A stretch of 64,000 nt of DNA. Origin: an uncultured Selenomonadales bacterium (GTDB taxonomy: Bacteria; Bacillota; Negativicutes; Selenomonadales; Selenomonadaceae). The notes below the pieces were generated by a model, which was not told the origin of the DNA, searched no databases, and saw only the letters and a program-made list of their open reading frames with translations. The translations under genes were made by a program, and so were the position numbers. The stretch covers positions 1 through 64,000 of the forward strand of contig CAMZHX010000009.1 of NCBI GenBank assembly GCA_947307055.1, in the 5' to 3' direction. Shown piece after piece: positions 53,808-61,908 of the stretch (position 1 is its first letter; each line of letters opens with the position of its first letter).

Positions 53808-54651
53808 ATGACTTTTTCAGGTTGACTTTATTATTATCGGTCAAAGCGACTTCAAGGGAAGAGGTACGCATTGCCTCGGAAGAAATTTCAGCGCGGGCGG
53901 CGGCGAGTTCCCTTTCCAAATCTCTGACGCGCTGTTCGAGCCGCTGAATTTGTCGGAGCGCAACCTCAATCATTTCGCGTTCGGGGTCGGGCAAAATGTC
54001 ATGATTCAAATCAACGTCGATTTCTTCCAAAAGTTCGGAGCGGACGTGGGGATTATTTATGTCGTAGCCGCGAGCCCTGCACAATTCTGATAAAGCTTCG
54101 CGGTATTCCTCCTCGTTATGGACTCTGGTGCCGTGCAGGACGACCACGCGCCCTGGTATGCCGACAACAGTCGCGTGCGGCGGAACTTCCTTAAGGACGA
54201 CCGAGCCCGCGCCGATTTTAGCATGGTCGCCGACTTTGAACGAGCCTAGAACTTTCGCGCCCGTCGCCACTACAACATTATTTCCAATCGTCGGGTGACG
54301 TTTACCCTTTTCCTTGCCGGTGCCGCCCAAAGTCACGCCCTGATAAAGCGTCACGTTTTTACCGAGTTCCGCCGTCTCGCCGATTACAATTCCTGTGCCG
54401 TGATCTATGAAAAGCCCGTCGCCAATCGTCGCGCCAGGGTGAATCTCAATCCCCGTTAAGAATCGGCAAAAGTTCGAGATTAGCCGCGCAGATACTATCC
54501 AACCGCGCTTGAAGAGGAAATGCGAAATTCTATGTAGCCAAATCGCGTGGAGCCCCGAATAACAAAGGACAACTTCCAAAACGCTTTTTGCCGCAGGGTC
54601 GCGCTCAAAGATGACGCGTATATCTTTTTGAATGCGCGAAAAAAAATTCAT
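53806..54651 (-). CDS. cysE: Serine O-acetyltransferase with long coiled-coil tail
   Basis: Makes O-acetylserine, the precursor of cysteine. 281 residues; the hexapeptide beta-helix (~60-180) has [40 protein letters not shown] and [12 protein letters not shown]. The enzyme usually ends near residue 190-270; here about 100 residues follow, including a clear coiled coil ([20 protein letters not shown]), which may change oligomer state or partner binding. ATG 54651 has GGGGAG 7 bases upstream; the preceding TTG is less well placed. No cysteine synthase gene adjacent. Confidence 0.93.
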   Translation of the reverse strand: MNFFSRIQKDIRVIFERDPAAKSVLEVVLCYSGLHAIWLHRISHFLFKRGWIVSARLISNFCRFLTGIEIHPGATIGDGLFIDHGTGIVIGETAELGKNVTLYQGVTLGGTGKEKGKRHPTIGNNVVVATGAKVLGSFKVGDHAKIGAGSVVLKEVPPHATVVGIPGRVVVLHGTRVHNEEEYREALSELCRARGYDINNPHVRSELLEEIDVDLNHDILPDPEREMIEVALRQIQRLEQRVRDLERELAAARAEISSEAMRTSSLEVALTDNNKVNLKKS

Positions 54652-54667
54652 CAATAGCTCCCCTATT

Positions 54668-54701
54668 CATTACGCATTGCGTATTACGCATTACGCATTA
54701 T
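54668..54701 (-). repeat. Heptad array B5 at the ispF stop
   Basis: ATTACGC/ATTGCGT units, about 34 bases. The final MRNA residues and the TAA of ispF lie inside the array. Confidence 0.9.
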
Positions 54702-55160
54702 TCCCGCAACGGCATACGCCGCAATTCCCTGCTCCGTGCCCGTGAAGCCTAGCCCTTCCTCCGTCTTAGCCTTCACGCTCACCGCGTCAACGTCGACTTG
54801 CATGACCTCCGCTAAACGTTCGCGCATTTGCAAAATGTACGGCGCGAGCTTCGGCTTTTGCGCCACGACGATTGAATCAACGTTGCCGATTGAATAGCCC
54901 TTCGCCTTGACGAGGACGAGAATTCTTTTGAGAAGTTCGACGCTGGAAATGTCTTTGTATTCGGGCGTACTAGGGAAATGTTGTCCGATGTCGCCAAGAG
55001 TCGCCGCGCCCAATATCGCATCAATTATCGCGTGAATCAAAACGTCGCCGTCCGAGTGCGCCTCAAGTCCTAACTTATGCGGAATCTCGACGCCGCCCAA
55101 AATTAATTTCCTGCCCTCTACGAGTTTGTGAACGTCGTAGCCGATACCAAATCGAATCAT
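54684..55160 (-). CDS. ispF: 2-C-methyl-D-erythritol 2,4-cyclodiphosphate synthase
   Basis: MEP-pathway enzyme for isoprenoid precursors. 158 residues; zinc and substrate motifs [33 protein letters not shown], and [15 protein letters not shown] are intact. It overlaps the ispD stop by 4 bases. The C-terminus ends IMRNA, encoded by a heptad array that also supplies the stop, so the natural tail may have been replaced. Confidence 0.96.
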   Translation of the reverse strand: MIRFGIGYDVHKLVEGRKLILGGVEIPHKLGLEAHSDGDVLIHAIIDAILGAATLGDIGQHFPSTPEYKDISSVELLKRILVLVKAKGYSIGNVDSIVVAQKPKLAPYILQMRERLAEVMQVDVDAVSVKAKTEEGLGFTGTEQGIAAYAVAGIMRNA

Positions 55161-55852
55161 CTTTCCCCATTCCTTTGCAAAAAAGTTTCCGCGACGTGTA
55201 TATCTTCGGGCGTCGTGATTTTCAAATTTTCGTAGCCGCCCGCCACGACTTTTATTTTCTGCGCGAGCTGCTCGACTAAGCTTGAATCGTCCGTGCCTAA
55301 AAATTCTTCTTCGGCGGCGCGCTCGTAAGCCTTCAACAAAATTTCGCGTCTGAAGCCTTGCGGCGTCTGCACGTTGACGAGTTGCGCGCGCGGCGGCGTG
55401 TACCGTACAAAGCCTTCCTCGTCTATGACTTTGATTGTATTTTTTTCGGGAACAGCCGCTATCGCTCCGCCGAATTTTTCTGCTGCGTCGATTACGTCGT
55501 TAATTGTCCGCACGCTCACGAGCGGTCTTGCTGCGTCGTGCACTAAAACTATTTCCGTTTCGTCGGGCAAAAGTTTTAAGCCGTTCGCGATTGAATATTG
55601 GCGTTCACTGCCGCCGACCGTTACGACCCAAGGTTTTAAATTTTCGGTCGCGTTCAGAAGTTTTGTGACCGTCTCAACCTCGTGCGCTCCGACTACTACG
55701 ATTAAAAAGTTCACGCGCTCGACTTTGGAAAATGTCCTCAAGCTCCGAATCAAAATCGGCACGCCATGAAGCTCCAACAAATTTTTATTTATGCCGCAGA
55801 AATCGCCCATGCGTTTGCTTGCGCCGGCGGCAGGGAATACTGCTGTTACCAT
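55157..55852 (-). CDS. ispD: 2-C-methyl-D-erythritol 4-phosphate cytidylyltransferase
   Basis: MEP-pathway step before IspE and IspF. 231 residues; [11 protein letters not shown] nucleotide loop, [24 protein letters not shown] and [11 protein letters not shown] are typical. Directly coupled to ispF; a Cof-type gene ends 24 bases upstream. Confidence 0.95.
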   Translation of the reverse strand: MVTAVFPAAGASKRMGDFCGINKNLLELHGVPILIRSLRTFSKVERVNFLIVVVGAHEVETVTKLLNATENLKPWVVTVGGSERQYSIANGLKLLPDETEIVLVHDAARPLVSVRTINDVIDAAEKFGGAIAAVPEKNTIKVIDEEGFVRYTPPRAQLVNVQTPQGFRREILLKAYERAAEEEFLGTDDSSLVEQLAQKIKVVAGGYENLKITTPEDIHVAETFLQRNGER

Positions 55853-55876
55853 TCCATAACCTCCGATAATTTTATT

Positions 55877-56680
55877 TTAAATCAAGCCGTCATTCATAAG
55901 TTTGCGAATCCCGACAAGTACGCCGCTTTGGTCGCAACTCAACGTCTCGAACTTCGCGAACTTTTTCAAATCGGGATGAGCATTCGCCATAGCAAAGCCG
56001 TAGCCGACCGCTTGAAGCATTTCGCAATCGTTCATGTAATCGCCGAACGCCGCGCACTCTTCGGGCAAAATGTTCAAAGCTTGCTGAACGTGTTCGACGG
56101 CCTCGCCCTTATTCGCGCCGGGCGACGAGACATCAACCCACCAATCGATTGTCTGCACGACTTGCAACGAATCGTAAAACGCCGCGAGCTTGTCGTAAAT
56201 ATTTTTGCCGGCGTTGCCTGTCGGGTCATAGAGCGCGATTTTAATCGGCGTGTCGGTGACCTCGTCCCAACTGTCGACAATAATTCTGTGTGTGTAATAT
56301 TTATCCATGTCGTCGGTGTATCTGGGCTTGTCGAAGTCGCGTAGGATATACGAATCTTTTTTGCCGCACCACACGCACATAATATCTTTAAATGTCGACG
56401 CCGCCGCCAAAACTTTTTTGACGGTCTCGACTTCCATAGTGTGGCTGAAAACTTCCTCGCCGCGATACATTACGAGCGTCCCGCCCTCCGCCACAAATAA
56501 AAATTCGTCGCGATACTTTTTGAACGACTTGAGCAACGAGGCGTATTGGCGACCGCTAGCCGGTGCGAAAATTACGTTACGGCTTTTGAGTTCGGCAATC
56601 ATCTCATCGAAACCTTCGGGCAATTTATTTTCACTCGTCAGGAGCGTCCCGTCCATGTCCGAGAAAATTATTTTAATCAT
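55877..56680 (-). CDS. Cof-type HAD phosphatase
   Basis: 267 residues, HAD subclass IIB: FSDMDGTLLTSENK (catalytic aspartates), SGRQYASL (motif II), and FGDYMNDCEML (motif IV). Substrate unknown. It is distinct from the Cof gene at 48 kb, to which it is only family-related. GGAGGG precedes the ATG. First gene of a unit with ispD, ispF and perhaps cysE. Confidence 0.9.
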   Translation of the reverse strand: MIKIIFSDMDGTLLTSENKLPEGFDEMIAELKSRNVIFAPASGRQYASLLKSFKKYRDEFLFVAEGGTLVMYRGEEVFSHTMEVETVKKVLAAASTFKDIMCVWCGKKDSYILRDFDKPRYTDDMDKYYTHRIIVDSWDEVTDTPIKIALYDPTGNAGKNIYDKLAAFYDSLQVVQTIDWWVDVSSPGANKGEAVEHVQQALNILPEECAAFGDYMNDCEMLQAVGYGFAMANAHPDLKKFAKFETLSCDQSGVLVGIRKLMNDGLI

Positions 56681-56776
56681 TGCGCACCCTCCAAAACATT
56701 TTGCAAGATTGTATCACGTACAAGATTTAATTGCAAAATTCGCGGCCGGAATTTAAAATTTGTTTGAGGTGATGAA

Positions 56777-57805
56777 ATGTCTAAGAAAAATTTATTTGGC
56801 TTGACGCTTGCGGAATTGGAAGAGGAGTTCGCGCCGTTGCCGAAGTTCAGAGCAAAACAAATTGCCGCGCACATTTACAAACGCGGCGTGAAAAATTTCG
56901 ATGACATGAACGACTTGCCTAAAAATTTGCGGGCGGAATTCTCGACGCGCTACGAAATTAAAATCGCTGACGTTTTGAAAAGATTGGATTCGCGCGACGG
57001 CTTGACGAAAAAATTTTTATTGAGCTTGAGTGACGGCGCGGCGGTCGAAATTGTTTTGATGAAGCACGACTACGGAAATAGCGTTTGCATTTCCAGCCAA
57101 GTTGGTTGTCAAATGGGTTGCAAATTTTGCGCGTCGACCCTCAAGGGTTTGGAGAGAAATTTGACGGCGGCGGAGATGCTCGGCGAAATTTTTTTTGCAG
57201 AGGAATTTTTACGCGCACAAGGTCGCAAGCTCGACAGCGTAGTCATCATGGGCACGGGCGAACCGCTTATGAATTACGACGCGTTGATTAAAATGCTCCG
57301 CCTTTTGCACGAGGATTATTGTTTGGACATGAGCTACAGGAAAATTACCATTTCGACTTGCGGAGTTGTCCCTGCGATAAAAAAATTGCGCGACGAGAAA
57401 ATTCCGGTCACGCTGTCGATTTCTTTGCACGCGCCCGATGATAAATTGCGTTCCGCGCTCATGCCGATAAATTCCGCCTTTGGTCTGAAAAGTTTACTCG
57501 CGGCGGGCGACGACTACGCACAAGTTACGGGGCGGCGCGTCACCTACGAATATATTTTGCTCGGCGGCATCAACGATACCGAAGAACACGCCCGACAACT
57601 CGCGAAAATTTTGGGCGGGCAACTCGCTAATGTCAATTTGATTCCGTTTAATCCGGTCGTCGAAAGAACTTTCAGTCCGCCGACTAATGCCGCCGTTAAA
57701 AAATTTTTCCACTTTCTGAACTCGCACGGGATTGGCGCGACCGTTCGCAAGGAAATGGGCGCAGATGTCAATGCGGCTTGCGGACAACTTCGCGCGAAAC
57801 TTTGA
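56777..57805 (+). CDS. rlmN: 23S rRNA/tRNA adenine-C2 methyltransferase RlmN
   Basis: Radical-SAM enzyme methylating A2503 of 23S rRNA and A37 of some tRNAs. 342 residues; the cluster motif is CQMGCKFC near 112, followed by GTGEPLMNYD, and the second catalytic cysteine is in NAACGQL at the end. GAGGTGATGAA precedes the ATG. It is divergent from the Cof gene. Confidence 0.95.
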   Translation: MSKKNLFGLTLAELEEEFAPLPKFRAKQIAAHIYKRGVKNFDDMNDLPKNLRAEFSTRYEIKIADVLKRLDSRDGLTKKFLLSLSDGAAVEIVLMKHDYGNSVCISSQVGCQMGCKFCASTLKGLERNLTAAEMLGEIFFAEEFLRAQGRKLDSVVIMGTGEPLMNYDALIKMLRLLHEDYCLDMSYRKITISTCGVVPAIKKLRDEKIPVTLSISLHAPDDKLRSALMPINSAFGLKSLLAAGDDYAQVTGRRVTYEYILLGGINDTEEHARQLAKILGGQLANVNLIPFNPVVERTFSPPTNAAVKKFFHFLNSHGIGATVRKEMGADVNAACGQLRAKL

Positions 57806-57955
57806 GAGCGAGCCAACAATTAAAATTGAATTAAAAATCAATCGTCAGATAAATTTAAAAGGGCTTGCCGCTTTTTTTTTGCTCGCGTTTGTGCTAAGCT
57901 TAGTAAAATATTTTCCGGCTAAAGTCACAAAGAATTTAACAGGGAGAAATTTTCA

Positions 57956-60451
57956 ATGGAGATGATTACTAAAAAATATTTCGACTCGCGGCAATGCCTT
58001 ATCGCTGTTGTAATTTTCTTGGGCGTCAACGTCACAACTTGTCAAGCCGCCGAAGAAGAACCCGCTAATGTCATGGAGGCGTTCGACGATAACGACTCCG
58101 AAGAATCGGACAGCGCATCTGCCGATCTCGAAGAAAATATCGAAGAGGAAATTCAAAGCGACGCTTCACAAACTATAGAGAATGAAAACTTCGCCGCGCA
58201 GAGTGATATAAATTCAAGTTCGTCTGGGGTTACGGTCGAGGGCGTCGGCAATCGCATTTCAATTCCTACCGGCAAGACTGTTCAATCGCTCGGCAAAGGG
58301 GTTCTAGTTTCTTACGGGCGCGACCATAATCTCGACGTTGCAGGGAAAATCGCGACGACCGGCAATGCTATCGAATTCAATTTTGGCTCGAACTCTTTAG
58401 GCGTCGGGGAATATCGCGGCTCCTATATCCGTTACTTGCGCAACGTCGACACCGAAGGAAATGTCATCTCTGTAAGCAATCTTCCAATCGAAATGGCGGA
58501 CGGAGACTTTAATTACGCGGCGGACGAATTGAATGGCGCGCTCGTTAGTAATTTCAATTTGTCCGGGAAAATTTCGGGTTCTCGCGCAATCTACATCGGC
58601 AACACGGCTTTTGTTAAAAATATCAATATCAATCGCGGCGCGGAAATCAGCGGCGATATTGTCTCGGAGTGGAAACATTTCACGGACGGCGAAGCGATTA
58701 ACATTCAATACAACGGGCAAACTTTCAGCGCGTCAACTTATATTCCCGACCTCGTCACGGATTTAAATTTCAATACGAGCTTGAAGTATGGCGGGAAAAT
58801 TTCTGGCGCGGACAATATGAAAATGCACGTCAACAATGGCACGCTAAATTTTTCGGGCACGGCTGATGTTGTCAGCGTCGACGTTATGAGCGGCGCGAAA
58901 CTTTACGGCGGCACGTTCACAGTCAATGGTCAAGGGCAAATCGCGGAAGGCTTTAGCGACTCGACCGCCGGCAAGTTTATAAATCACGGAACGATTGCGG
59001 CAGGTTCGCCCAATACCAATTTGATTATCAATGGCGATTTGATTTCCGACGGCATTTTACAAAAAGTTTCGGGCGGCGAGGCCGGTTCAATTATCGTGAA
59101 CGGCAACGCCAATATCGAAGGCTCGATCGTCACGACCGATTCACTTCTGCCTAACGAAACGGCTACTGTCCTTGTCGCAAAATCAATCACCGGCAACATT
59201 AAAAATCCCGAAGGCAATCCCGTCCCGATTTCGGCGATGCTCGGCGCGACCGGCAAAATTGTCGATAACAAATTGCTCGTCACCACTCAACAAATCGAAG
59301 CTTCGGAAAGCAAACCTTCAAGGGAGCCTAACAGCTTCGACGCTATGAATAATATGTTCAACAACCTTGAAGGCGATCGGCGAGAAGAAATGCGCGAGCT
59401 TTACAACTTGGGCGAGCCTGAAGCTAGGCGAGCTTTGAATCAAATCGGCGCGAATGATTCTGCGCGGATCATGAGCGTCGCGCAACAAAATGCCGCCGTT
59501 GACAAAATGATTTCCGGACGCGTCGCGAAAGTTCTTGCGCCTGATTTCTTCGCGCCCGATTTTATTGACGTGAACGTTAAGCCTATGGCGTTTGCTGACG
59601 GCGATAGCGATTCGCCCGAAATGAAAGTTAAAGTCAAAGTCAAAAAGCCGTCGCGCCAGGAAAATAATTTCTGGATAAACTACATGAAAAATTGGGGGAG
59701 CTTGAACGGCGGCACGGATTATCATGGCAGCGTTATCGTCGGCGGCTACGATAGACCATTCGGGAAAAAATTTCGCGCTGGGCTTTTCGTGACTTACGGG
59801 ACGATAGGTTATGGCGCAAAGTCTTCGCGGGCAACCGTTTACGATACGCGGCTTGGACTTTATGCGGGCTATCACAACAAGCAGAGCGATGTTTATTTCT
59901 ACATAAACGGCGGACAACTTCGGAATTCTCTACACAGGGGGATTTCATCGTTAGGGCTCGCGACTGCCGCTAATTATAAAAGTCACATTGTCGAAGTCGG
60001 CGGTGAGTATAAATACGACCTTCAGCCGAAAAAAATTTGGCATGTCTGCCCGTTCGTAAATTTCCAAGCGTCGTACCTCAAGCAGAATGGCTACAACGAG
60101 CGCGGCGCGGGCATTTATAATCAACACGTCGAGGCGGGCAGCAATACATATTTTGCCGCGCAGGTCGGCGTTGATTTGAAGAGATATTATCGGACTGGAA
60201 TGTTTGGTATGCGATTCGGAGTTAAGCGCGGGTTCACGGGTGCCGACCCCGATTTGAAAATCAGCTACGAGGGCGACGGCTCCAACAGCTACAGAATCCG
60301 TTACGAGCGCGATAAAACACATTTCCTTTGCTCGTTGCGCGGCGAAAGTGAATTTGCTCGCGGCTGGTTCGTCGGCGGCGAAGCTGAATTTCAAGTCGGC
60401 GATAATGATAAAGACGTTACAGCTTCGGTAATGTTTAGGAGGGTTTGGTAA
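57956..60451 (+). CDS. Autotransporter (type V) with beta-barrel domain
   Basis: 831 residues. A signal sequence (hydrophobic ~14-28, likely cut near CQAA) leads to an acidic Ser/Glu stretch (~30-90), a passenger of short beta repeats (~90-480) with GKISGSRAIYIGN- and NGTLNFSGTADVV-type rungs, a helical linker (REEMRELYNLGEPEARRALN) and a C-terminal barrel (~560-831) ending VMFRRVW, the aromatic outer-membrane signature. AGGGAG lies 9 bases upstream. Its stop (TAATG) overlaps the start of a response regulator gene, an unusual coupling. Passenger function (adhesin or other) is unknown. It is direct evidence of an outer membrane. Confidence 0.93.
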   Translation: MEMITKKYFDSRQCLIAVVIFLGVNVTTCQAAEEEPANVMEAFDDNDSEESDSASADLEENIEEEIQSDASQTIENENFAAQSDINSSSSGVTVEGVGNRISIPTGKTVQSLGKGVLVSYGRDHNLDVAGKIATTGNAIEFNFGSNSLGVGEYRGSYIRYLRNVDTEGNVISVSNLPIEMADGDFNYAADELNGALVSNFNLSGKISGSRAIYIGNTAFVKNININRGAEISGDIVSEWKHFTDGEAINIQYNGQTFSASTYIPDLVTDLNFNTSLKYGGKISGADNMKMHVNNGTLNFSGTADVVSVDVMSGAKLYGGTFTVNGQGQIAEGFSDSTAGKFINHGTIAAGSPNTNLIINGDLISDGILQKVSGGEAGSIIVNGNANIEGSIVTTDSLLPNETATVLVAKSITGNIKNPEGNPVPISAMLGATGKIVDNKLLVTTQQIEASESKPSREPNSFDAMNNMFNNLEGDRREEMRELYNLGEPEARRALNQIGANDSARIMSVAQQNAAVDKMISGRVAKVLAPDFFAPDFIDVNVKPMAFADGDSDSPEMKVKVKVKKPSRQENNFWINYMKNWGSLNGGTDYHGSVIVGGYDRPFGKKFRAGLFVTYGTIGYGAKSSRATVYDTRLGLYAGYHNKQSDVYFYINGGQLRNSLHRGISSLGLATAANYKSHIVEVGGEYKYDLQPKKIWHVCPFVNFQASYLKQNGYNERGAGIYNQHVEAGSNTYFAAQVGVDLKRYYRTGMFGMRFGVKRGFTGADPDLKISYEGDGSNSYRIRYERDKTHFLCSLRGESEFARGWFVGGEAEFQVGDNDKDVTASVMFRRVW

Positions 60452-61134
60452 TGGGAGAAAAAATTTTTATCGTGGAAGATGAGCGGCCGATTTCGCGACT
60501 TCTGCAATTAACACTTGAGCGCGAAGGCTTCAAGACCGCTACCGAAATGAACGGTCGCCGCGCCTTTGAAAGAATTCTTCAAGAAAAATACGATTTGGTT
60601 TTGCTCGACGTGATGCTTCCCGAAATGGACGGCATGGAAATTTGTAAGCGCGTCCGCGAAGTCAGCGACGTTCCAATAATCATGTTAACGGCTCGCGACG
60701 AAATCCCAGACAAAGTCGAAGGTTTGGACTTGGGCGCGAACGATTACATGACTAAACCTTTCGCGACCGAAGAACTTTTAGCCAGAATTCGCGGAACCAT
60801 TCGCCGCCATAACGAAAAAATTCGCGCGTCGGAGGAAACTCGTTACGTCGTCAAAAATATGATTCTCTACCCCGAACGCTACGAAGTCACGGTCAAAGGC
60901 GAGCCCGTCGAGTTGACGCATAAGGAGTACGCGCTGTTAAAATATCTCGTCGAGAATAAGCGCAACGTCTTGAGTCGCGACCAAATTTTACAACAAGTTT
61001 GGGGCTATGACTTCATCGGCGATACGAATGTCGTTGACGTTTACATCAGCTATTTGCGCTCAAAGATTGATGACCGCTTCGGCGAGAAGTACATTTACAC
61101 GACAAGAGGCGTCGGTTATGCAATTAGAGATTGA
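60451..61134 (+). CDS. OmpR-family response regulator
   Basis: 227 residues: receiver domain (FIVEDERP, phosphoacceptor aspartate in LLDVMLPEMDG, TARDE, MTKPF) and winged-helix DNA-binding domain (ELTHKEYALLKYLVEN, VDVYISYLRSKID, TRGVGYAIRD). Start is ATG 60451, with AGGAGGG 7 bases upstream; a TTG two codons earlier is possible. Start overlaps the autotransporter stop by one base, and its end overlaps the kinase by 17 bases. It probably controls envelope genes, perhaps the autotransporter itself (inference). Confidence 0.95.
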   Translation: MGEKIFIVEDERPISRLLQLTLEREGFKTATEMNGRRAFERILQEKYDLVLLDVMLPEMDGMEICKRVREVSDVPIIMLTARDEIPDKVEGLDLGANDYMTKPFATEELLARIRGTIRRHNEKIRASEETRYVVKNMILYPERYEVTVKGEPVELTHKEYALLKYLVENKRNVLSRDQILQQVWGYDFIGDTNVVDVYISYLRSKIDDRFGEKYIYTTRGVGYAIRD

Positions 61135-61816
61135 CGCGGCGTCGGAAAATTTTCTCCGACAACAACGCCTCGTAAATGACGTGTCGCACGAACTCAGGAC
61201 GCCACTAACGATAATTCGCGGCTACGTGGATTTGCTAGAGAGTTACGGCGCGACCGACCCAGAACTTTTTAAAGAGGCCGTCATGTCGATAAAAAAATCC
61301 GCGCAGAATATGCAAAGCCTCGTTGAAAGTTTATTATTCCTAGCTCGTGCGGATCAAGGAACTCAATCGCTTATAAAAGTTCCCGTCGATTTGGACGACC
61401 TGCTGAAAAAATTCGTCGAAGATTATCGCTCGCCGCGCATAAAAATTTCAAAGTTCTCGCCGTGTAAAATTTTAGCGGACGGAGAATTTCTAAAGAAAAT
61501 GTTCGCGGCATTCCTCGATAATGCGTTGCGCTATTCAAATGGCTCGGTCAAGATTGAGCTGACAACTTCGGGCGACGTTGCGATTTTGAAATTCATCGAC
61601 AAGGGCATTGGCATTTCAAAAGAGGAGAGCGAAAAAATTTTCGACATATTCTATCGAAGCGACAAGGCGCGAACCAAAGTCAATGATAAGGAAAATTCTG
61701 TTGGCTTGGGCTTATCGGTCGCGAAGTGGATTGCCGATCACCACGACATAAAAATTAGCGTCAAAAGCAAACTTGGCGAGGGTACGACCTTCACGCTGAC
61801 TATCCCGACAATTTGA
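61118..61816 (+). CDS. Sensor-less soluble histidine kinase
   Basis: 232 residues. The HisKA phosphoacceptor block VNDVSHELRTPLTIIRG starts at about residue 19, and the ATPase domain follows with N box FLDNALRYS, DKGIGIS, FDIFYRS and SVGLGLSVAK. There is no membrane helix, HAMP or sensor domain, although kinases paired with this regulator type normally have them. The ATG at 61118 overlaps the regulator; earlier readings in this frame are antisense-like to the regulator and not family-like. It may be truncated or may rely on a partner for signals. Confidence 0.9.
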   Translation: MQLEIDAASENFLRQQRLVNDVSHELRTPLTIIRGYVDLLESYGATDPELFKEAVMSIKKSAQNMQSLVESLLFLARADQGTQSLIKVPVDLDDLLKKFVEDYRSPRIKISKFSPCKILADGEFLKKMFAAFLDNALRYSNGSVKIELTTSGDVAILKFIDKGIGISKEESEKIFDIFYRSDKARTKVNDKENSVGLGLSVAKWIADHHDIKISVKSKLGEGTTFTLTIPTI

Positions 61817-61821
61817 AAAAA

Positions 61822-61851
61822 TGCCTTCCGACTCGGAGGGCAAATTTTTTT
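61822..61851 (+). terminator. Terminator after the histidine kinase
   Basis: TGCCTTCCG (61822-61830), loop ACT, CGGAGGGCA (61834-61842; one G-U pair), AA, then seven Ts. It overlaps the -35 box of the nnr promoter. Confidence 0.9.
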
Positions 61852-61878
61852 GTCAAAGTCGCGGCGTTTTGTTATAAT
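61850..61878 (+). promoter_or_regulatory. Promoter of nnr
   Basis: TTGTCA (61850-61855), 17-base spacer, perfect TATAAT (61873-61878), 30 bases before the nnr start. The T-tract of the preceding terminator runs into the -35 box. Confidence 0.8.
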
Positions 61879-61908
61879 GCAGGAAATTTTTTTGGGAGGA
61901 TTTGTTGT

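Noticed and set aside
61007..61117. N-terminal extension of the histidine kinase upstream of 61118
   Set aside because: It lies inside the response regulator in another frame, has no ribosome site and no hydrophobic segment that could be a sensor.
61813..61908. Longer nnr start at 61813
   Set aside because: The extra codons run across the kinase terminator and the nnr promoter.
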